A DNA stretch of 64,000 nucleotides from Anoplolepis gracilipes (Eukaryota; Arthropoda; Insecta; Hymenoptera; Formicidae). Below, one piece after another: positions 52,637 to 58,600 of the stretch; position 1 is the stretch's first letter, and every line of letters begins with the position of its first letter. The stretch covers positions 699,501 to 763,500 of the forward strand of contig NC_132979.1 of the NCBI RefSeq assembly GCF_047496725.1. Reading direction: 5' to 3'. The position numbers and the translations under genes are program-made. The notes beneath the pieces are model-generated. The model made no database searches. It saw only the letters and a list, made by a program, of their open reading frames with translations, and was not told the origin of the DNA.

Positions 52637-55600
52637 AAGGGAAAAAAATAGGAAAAAAATAGGAAAAAAAAGCCTCCTTTCGGCACTTTCCTTCATACGC
52701 GATTTCCTAACGATTCGCAAGGTCTGCCGCGTATTACCATCGAGAAAAATAGTCGCTATTTCTGATGCCCTCGTCATTCGGAATATAATTATACCCGCGG
52801 GAGATATGTGGGCATACGGGTTTTCATCATGAGAGCGCTCGTTCATATGTCTTGCTTGCCTCATCTCCGCTCATTAATTTCAATCTTATGTCACTCGCGG
52901 TTCGTCCAAGTCGAAAAGTTTCGACCGAGTTACTTCGTCAAAGTATTTCTCTTTGTTTTCAATATTAAAAGGAAATATACATATATATTCCTGAATTTTT
53001 TTTCATTTGATTTTCGCAACCAGTATTTTGAAGAATGATAATTATTAAGAGCACCCTTTTATTTAAGTATATACCTCAAGCTAATTATTTTTTTAATATA
53101 TTTAATATAATTTTTTAAACTATATATTAGAAAAATAAATATATTTTTCAAGTTTCGACACAAACTTTTCTCTTTCGATAAATGACATCTATAATTACAA
53201 GAATCAAAATGCAAAATCTGAACAACTTTGGCATTAATTAATCCTCAATACGATCGCGTGATTAGAAACAGTTCTGATTCGTGATCATGCGATGAGCCGT
53301 TCGCCAAATATTGAAGTGTTGCGATTGAAAGTTTAATAGCGGATCCATTTTGTGGGTTCTCGATGTTTGCTCATCAACAAGGCAAATTGTAGACCTTGTC
53401 GAGATTTGGTTCCCGACCGATTAAATCCGTTCACGTTTCAACACGAGCCGCACACTCATACACGCATAGCGCTAAAGGTTAAACCTAATCTAAAATATTC
53501 GCCACTTTGTCTACAATTTTAAATTGCCTTTCGATTGCTCAATCCACAGGGACAGAAAAAACACACGACGCCAGATTATGGGACATTCTTTCAAAGATCA
53601 ATTCTGATGACATCACATATGACAGTGTTCTTTCTTAAAAGAATGTTATTTATTATTAAATAGTTTACGCTTTCCTTCACTCACAAGGCCACCGAAACTA
53701 TGCCATACAACATCCTGCCAGAGATGATTTAATCACGGTCAAAATAATAAAATGTATGACTCACCTGTAAGGAAATGTCTTCAGGATATAGTTGCGCCAA
53801 CTGCTTAATCCGTTCCTCGAGCAGGTTCACGAGGGTCGTGTATCTCCGATTCAGCGTATCTAGATCGCGAGCAACATTATCGACCGTAATAACGGAATCT
53901 CTTCGCGGCCTCTTCACCGACGCGTCCAACGACGGGCAGATATCTTCCAATTGTTCTTTGAACGCTCGGAGCCTTTGTCCGTAGATCTAGGGGTTTCCGG
54001 TTAGTCCGTTATGGTTAGTGAAATTAGATCGCTGTGTGTGTGGGTGCCAATTACCGTTAGCCTCCGAAAGCGACAGCGAGAGATGAAGAGGCGTTGAAAC
54101 TGCCACGCGAATCATTATCGCGGTCTTTGACATAATTTTTGACAAACCCAATGTGGTTCCAATAAATAGGTGCATAATAATGTGATAGCTTCTGCCAGTT
54201 ACTCGAGGATACGTTAAGTTTTAAATACGCTTTAAACAATTTCGGGGACTATGTTGTAATCGCGCGTAGGAAAAGCGCTTAATTAAATTATCGCGCTTCA
54301 ATTAATATTAATAAAAACAACACAAGGGATACACCTAAAATGCGTGCCGAAATATATAATCGTGAACACTCGTTATACCTATTTTCGCAAACTATATATT
54401 AATCAATCAGGCTCTATTTTGCGCATGCTATGTATGCTATGAATAAGGTTGGCTGGTGAAGTGAATATAAAAACCATGGTAGATTCCGGTTTTTGGATTT
54501 TATCCAATGGAATAAACTGGCAAGAACTATAAAAAACTAATACATGTAAAATAAATGCTAAATATATTTATGTAACTTTATGCAACAAGATATTTTTCTT
54601 TTGATTAATAAATCATACTGTAATTATTATAGTACAAAAAACAAAACTAATAAATTAATAAAGTTTTTTAATTCAAATTAATATGTAAAATACATTTTTA
54701 AACTAAAATCTTTAGAGATATAAATGTTATTGAATTTTATATTAATTTTTCATTTCATAAAAAAATGTATTATAATAATAGTAATGAAATTAAAAATTTT
54801 TATCGTTATAAATCTGATTCACCTTTCGATATCTTTTGACAAAAAACTATCTCTCGATTTATGAATATCGATAAAAGATTTTCTTATTTTAACATTTTAG
54901 AAAAGATCAGGTTTTGCTGGTTTTTTCCGGAAAATACCGGTTTTTACCATTGGTATGGATTTTATATATATATATATATATATATAAATGTGGAATATAG
55001 CCAACCCTGGTTATTATCTATAAGTCCAAAGTTCTTGGGAAAAATGTCAATCATATTATAAAGCATTTAAGCGATATATGCGCGTCTAGGATTTATAAAA
55101 AAAATTGGCACTAAATCTCTGCTAAACACGAGGTCGTGCAGCTCATTCAACCGTGCTTCTGATGTAATTGAGTTAACGAGGTTTTCGTTAAAGTTAAAAA
55201 GGAGAGAAAGTCCAGTAGTGTTATAAATGCGCGCTGCTTTAGATTATATCGTCCCGTGTTACATAAGTGAGTACATTTACTTAAGGAATGACAGTTAAAA
55301 GACGGTTTGTGCCGTTTAATGGCACAGAATCCGAATACAAATAGAAAAAGTCTACCATAAGTAGAAAAGTAATGTGACACCGCCGACGTGAAGGCGCCGA
55401 AAAAACAGCAGCAGATTCGACTGTAAATGTAAAGGAACGTTCATTTTTATATACAGCAGATGCAGCGCGTCTCAGTGCGTCTTGCAACCTGCTCGCTCGA
55501 TATCCCAACCGCTAAAGAAAAGCGGCCGCTCCGACGAGTGCTAAATGTGAAGAGGTACGTCGCGCACATATATTCTGAAAATCTCGAAACCCGTAAAAAT

Positions 55601-58600
55601 AGTGGTTGTGATGAGACCTGTATGTATGTAAGACACACGCAGAACTCCATTCATGCAAGCATTCACACCGTAAGCTAAGGCTACCTATAAGGCTTACTAG
55701 CACCAAATTATACATCACGATCCACTTGTTATTACCTTTCCTTCACGAATCAGTCTGCCGCCCGTCATGTTCACCGCCTCGATTGCCGGTGCACGATCCA
55801 ATACTTGGCTCAGCAGATTCTACACTCATTTAAAAAAATTCATGATTTCACAATCTCATTGATAACACAAGAGAGAAAATAATACATCGTCCAAGTCTAA
55901 CATTACCTTCGTGTTCTCCAGCTCGAGCTTTCCGTACGACTCGTCGACAAAGTCCACCTCGTTCTGGTACGAGTTTTGATATTGTTGTGCCAATCCGTAA
56001 GCAGTCTCTGCGCTTCGTAGTCTGTCGACTAGCTGTCCGCAGACGTTCGTCCATCGTGCGTTTAATTTGTTAACCTCTGCGTCCAATCTGTCCATGTCGC
56101 CATGTGGACCGCGATGATTTGGTCTCGATTTCTCCACGAGACGTCTGGCATTATGCGCATCTTCGTTCAATTGATCCACCAACACTTGCTGATGCGAGAT
56201 AGCGTTCTGCAGAACCATAAGATCCTCCAATACGCTTTGAAGACCCTTGATGTCAGAAGGTAATTCGCCAAAAGAGGCTAATTTGATCTCAAAGTCCGAG
56301 ATAGCTGCCGTATTTTCGTCGAGGCTGGATAACACTATCTCAATGCATTTCAAACGTTCGATATACAAGTTATGTAGATTCCATAGGTGTTTCCACTTGG
56401 TCGTGATGTTATCGAGCTTGTTCCTCATCGCCGGTGTCTTCAAGGTAATTCCGCGGAACGTCTGTTGTATCTCTTCCACGTCTGGCGCTAGACGTTGCAG
56501 GTTCTGTTCATAATCCTTGTGCTGCAGCACAAGATATTCCAGACTGTCGAGATCTCGAGGTAAAGGCGCGGCTATGCGTGAATTCAATATTCTCTCAGCC
56601 TCGTCGAGTGCCTGTTGGAGCGAAGACGCTTGTTCGTTGAAAATACGTCCGGCGTTCTTCGATTCTTCTTCGGCTCTGGCACGTTTCTCAAAATCGTCGA
56701 AAAGTCGATTAACATCCGCCATTTCCCGTTTCAATCTCCTCAGTTGCGGATCTGCTGGATCTCCTTCGGAAAGCAACTTATTCGCGTCTTCGTTCAACGC
56801 ATTTCTGATAACGGTACGTTGATCTTGTCCCATTGCCAAAAACTGTGGCAGATCCCAACCCTTGACCACCTTGATAGTCGCGAATATCATGTTTTGTCTT
56901 AGTCTCAATTCTTTTCGTTGCCAGAGAGCAACACTTCTGTCATATTGTCTTCTCAATCTTTCTGCGGCATCCAAAGCTTCTTTATCAGGTGGTTGTAACG
57001 CGAAGCAAACTCCTGGTACAGGAGATTCCACACCTTGCGTGTTTTTGACACGCCACTTAACTCTGCCAGAATTATCGTACAACGTGCATTGCTCTCCTTT
57101 CTCGATGGACATCTAGAAAAATATATAAAAAAAAAAGGTAATATATTCAAAGTGCCATTTCTCCGAATTAAGAAACACTTTTAAGTAATACTCACATTGA
57201 CTTGTTTGTAGTTACAGATACAAGTGACCTGTAACGGTCGCACGACTGGTTGCTTACGTTGCTTCATGGGAACAACGTCCTTTGCTCTTTCCACAAGTCT
57301 CTGCACGTGAGCGTGGCAATTATTAAGTTCCTCGCGTAACTCTTGCATACCCTTCAAGAGCCGTTCTCCCTCATCCAGCGAGAAATCAGATTGCGAGTAA
57401 ATGGTATTCAACGTTTCGTCATGTTTGGAGATTAACTGCTCAGTCTGCTGAATGTCTTTAAAGAATTGTTGGTTTTGTGCGGCGTGTCTCAAATGCACCT
57501 CGAGACACAGTGTGAGTTGTAACAGCCAGGCCCATTGAGTTTGCATCGCGGACATGTAGGCTTCGATAGTTTTTGCCGCGGGATGATGTTGAAGAATTAG
57601 TGCCTCACCGCGATCTTGCACTGCCGAAAATTGTATTTCCCGCTTCTCCAAATCGCTCATCAATGACTGTAAGCAAACAAAAAGTATATTTCCGATTCAC
57701 AAATGTATGTTTAAAATTTTTAAGTATAATTTATATAAAAAATTGTGAGCCACAACCGAATAATTTTAATAAATTTATAATTAAAAATTAAAGAAACTAT
57801 AATGTCTGACATAATTAAATGCCAGATTAAAAGTTAAAAAGTATAAGTGCATATTTTTCAATATTCTTTACCTCTATGCCCGATCCATACGTTTGCTTTA
57901 GAAAGAAGAAAGTCTCCAATTTATTAATTCAATTTAACCAAACGAGAAATACTGTTAGAGAAGATGATGTAAATTCAACGACATTATGCGTAGTATTACA
58001 TTATATCTAGATCTTACAAAAAGCTTTACAAATATTGCAAAACTGCATTTTTATCATTTCTTTAAAAAAAAATTGTTCTACAACTAACCTCGTAATATTG
58101 CTCAATACTCTGTACGTTAAGGTTCTTGTCACTCCAATCGCGCGTGACTTCGGTTTCCTCCTTAGCATTCAACCAAACCAGCTCGCCAGTCGCCGATTGT
58201 ATGAAATCATGCAAAGTGTCCAAATCGGAGAGTCTTTTATTCGATATGGCAAGAAGCTCGGCGTAAAGTTTCTGCAGAGTGCTGAGATGCTGGCTGTACA
58301 ACGTGAGCTCTTCGCCGTGGAAGTTGTTCTTGGCCTGTACACACTTGTCAACCTTGGCCTGGAACTGATCGATGTTCTTGTGCTCTCTCTGATGTACGTC
58401 CAATTCATTTTGCACGCTCGGCAGATCCGATCCGTAATCCGCCTCTTGTAGATGCTTCAGTTTGCTCTTACACCAATCTATGCAATCGTGTAACGCGCGG
58501 AAATGAGGATTGGTATCGACCAATCGTGTCTCGTGGACAGTAGTGCGATGTTTTGTGACCACGCGCTCCTCGACGGGGAAGGACACTACGGAAAGCGGTT

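Larger units (their letters stand above)
48507..53764 (-). other. Large shot intron before the plakin-repeat exons
   Basis: 5.3 kb. Mostly AT-rich, with two CpG-rich blocks (about 51590-51880 and 52330-52600), a (ACG)n repeat, the 35-base poly(A) and a short hairpin. The CpG-rich blocks might be promoters of shorter isoforms; no coding exon with good splice sites was found. Confidence 0.5.
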
